This document shows, piece after piece, positions 62,351 to 64,000 of a stretch of DNA of 64,000 nucleotides. The DNA comes from Terfezia claveryi (Eukaryota; Ascomycota; Pezizomycetes; Pezizales; Pezizaceae). The notes beneath the pieces were generated by a model. The model was not told where the DNA came from. It searched no databases and saw only the letters and a program-made list of their open reading frames with translations. The position numbers were made by a program, and so were the translations under genes. Position 1 is the stretch's first letter. The number at the start of each line of letters is the position of its first letter. The DNA lies in NCBI GenBank assembly GCA_015179025.1, contig WHUX01000225.1, positions 1 to 64,000 of the forward strand. The letters run 5' to 3'.

Positions 62351-62845
62351 CATCAGCAAAAAAAATATTCGCGTCATGTGTCTTCCTGTGCGTCGGACGC
62401 ACAGGACGCATGGGACAGGAACTTACAATCAGGACGCCAAACGCTTGGTGCGCCAGCGTCGGGACGCAACACTCGTGCGCACCAGCGTCGGGATGCAACA
62501 CTCGTGCGCACCAGCGCCCAGGACGCAACACAAGTGTGCTCCCACGCCTGGGACGCAACAGAAGCATGCTACCACTTCTTGGACGCAACATGAGACGGGC
62601 TGCTCGTCCCCAACGCTATAGGTTCCACGTCTGGCGTTGCTGAACCAGGGCCCCAAATCGCTCTCTTCTACAATGCACACCCGCTCACCGCTTGCATCTA
62701 CGACGCTCTAACATCAGCCAGCTACGTACCACTAATGCAGCCATTGAATATGCATGGAGCAGAAATATCCATTGTATTCACTAAAATTATATACACAGAG
62801 GTATTGAGCAATAGATATATATATAGAACATGCAATCGCTGCTTC

Positions 62846-63030
62846 AATCGCTTTAACACTCGCTCTAATACTCGCTCTAATACTCGCTCTAATACTCGAT
62901 CCAATACTCGCTCTAATACTCGCTCTAATACTCGCTCTAATACTCGCTCTAATACTCGCTCTAATACTCGCTCTAATACTCGCTCTAATACTCGCCGTAA
63001 TACTCGCTCCAATAGTCACTCTAATGCTAG
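62846..63030. repeat. 12-bp minisatellite TAATACTCGCTC in Z3
   Basis: About 14 near-perfect units; reverse complement of the arrays in Z1 and Z2. Long Asn-Thr-Arg-Ser or Arg-Ala-Ser-Ile repeat frames on both strands are artefacts. Confidence 0.9.
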
Positions 63031-63339
63031 CCGTAATGTGCTGGGATAGAGAGCGAAGGGAAAATGCACGGGAAGGGAGGTATATATACAGGAAAACGAT
63101 AGTTGCCAAGGCCGACTGCTATGGCCGACAATTTAGACTTTCCGAGGACAATGAGATAAGCGATAACAAGAGAAGTGGCATGACAGTGATCAATGGCGCT
63201 CAGCCCCCTTTCGCACGCGGGTGCCGTACTATTCAATGCCTGGCCTGGAAATAGTCATATTGGGCAATCGTAGTCGTGGTATTGCGATATGTGCGGAGTT
63301 CACGCTTTGTGATATGTTTCGTAGGAATTCATGCATTCG

Positions 63340-64000
63340 TGGGCTTATATATATATATGCGCGAGAAACTCGTGCTTTTGGAGACTTATATATATATATG
63401 CGAGAAACTCATGCTTTTGGAGACATATAAGCCGCGAATGCATGGATTTCTCGCATATATGTATATATATGTCTCCAAAAGCACGAGTTTCTCGCACATA
63501 TATATATATATATGCACGCGAATGCATGGATTTCTCGCATATATATATATATGTCCCCAAAAGCATGAGTTTCTCGCACATATATATATAACTCTCCAAA
63601 AGCACGAGTTTCTCGCATATATATATATATATGCCCGCGAATGCATGGATTTCTCGCATATATATATATATATATGTCTCCAAAAGCACGAGTTTCTCGC
63701 ACATATATATATATATGCCCGCGAATGCATGGATTTCTCGCATATATATATATATGTCCCCAAAAGCATGAGTTTCTCGCACATATATAGATATATATGC
63801 CCTCGAATGCATGGATTTCTCGCATATATATATATATATATGTCTCCAAAAGCACGAGTTTCTCGCACATATATATATATATATGCACGCGAATGCATGG
63901 ATTTCTCGCATATATATATATATGTCCCCAAAAGCATGAGTTTCTCGCACATATATATATAACTCTCCAAAAGCACGAGTTTCTCGCATATATATATATA
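63340..64000. repeat. Alternating TTTCTCGCA / (TA)n array in Z3
   Basis: Two units alternate: GCGAATGCATGGATTTCTCG and CAAAAGCACGAGTTTCTCG, each followed by CA and an (AT)n tract of 10-18 bp. The composite period is about 80 bp, and about eight composites are visible before the window ends. The same array in decayed form closes Z1 (1-115) and Z2 (6735-6850). Confidence 0.9.

Larger units (their letters stand above)
62351..64000 (+). mobile_element. Repeat Z, copy 3 (inverted relative to Z1 and Z2)
   Basis: Starts CATCAGCAAAAAAAAT inside the RT of G and contains, in order, the 30-bp GC-rich array (about 62440-62590), unique sequence, the 12-bp minisatellite as TAATACTCGCTC (about 62846-63030), unique sequence and a long TTTCTCGCA/TA array (63340-64000). 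It runs off the window. It is the least decayed copy. No plausible gene. Confidence 0.8.

Noticed and set aside
63276..63989. Open frames of 150-230 codons on both strands near the right end
   Set aside because: They translate the TA/TTTCTCGCA array into Tyr-Ile repeats; unit length and lack of stops in the repeat explain them.
63430..64000. CRISPR-like regular repeat with spacers
   Set aside because: The spacers are AT tracts of the same sequence, two repeat types alternate, and the setting is a eukaryotic transposon. It is a minisatellite.

Overview
This window is a fungal transposon graveyard. I find no host housekeeping gene, rRNA or tRNA. The fungal assignment rests on chromodomain-bearing Ty3/Gypsy retrotransposons with self-priming leaders, a Plavaka/KDZ-type (CMC superfamily) transposase, and very short introns (54-64 bp) with fungal splice signals. 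Many older copies carry dense C-to-T/G-to-A type decay: TAG or TAA where related copies have CAG, CAA or TGG, and Cys-to-Tyr at zinc ligands. That suggests a filamentous fungus with RIP-like mutation or methylated-DNA decay. A truffle-like Pezizomycete is only a guess.

Layout: 1-1100, a minisatellite-rich repeat (Z1) cut into a Gypsy element (H, 1101-2540), which also holds a 248-bp TIR insertion (X). 2541-6720, relic sequence with an unidentified decayed gene and an array of CGAACA/TGTTCG palindromes. 6720-7803, Z2. 7804-9060, a dead hAT transposase. 9160-13559, element A (Gypsy, minus strand, internally deleted, 588-bp LTRs). 13561-23253, element B (Gypsy, plus strand, near full length but frameshifted). 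23255-40810, a Plavaka transposon with a divergent, spliced passenger gene. It is split by Gypsy element E (27843-39480, target duplication CCAAA), which is itself split by Gypsy element F (28952-34682, minus strand, target duplication CCTAG). 40811-42641, a 5'-truncated B copy. 42642-44671, a second Plavaka relic. 44672-51965 element C (plus) and 52189-58954 element D (minus), sister copies in inverted orientation. 58955-62350, element G (E/F lineage) inserted in the gag of D and cut by Z3 (62351-64000).

Two retrotransposon lineages are present. A, E, F and G share an LTR motif complementary to the leader 2 nt past the 5' LTR, and the paired sequences co-vary between elements. This is the Tf1-type self-priming arrangement. 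B, C and D form a second lineage with a non-canonical protease site, a long extra zinc-knuckle-bearing segment between RNase H and integrase, and an antisense ORF between the 5' LTR and gag. These extra ORFs are the best candidates for an undescribed system. The Plavaka end and the repeats Z and X share terminal inverted repeats of the form CATCAGSAAAAAAAA, so Z and X are probably non-autonomous passengers of a Plavaka-like transposase.

Age differs by element. E, F and G are GC-richer with few stops, and B is intermediate. A, C, D, H, hAT and the second Plavaka copy are AT-rich and riddled with stops.
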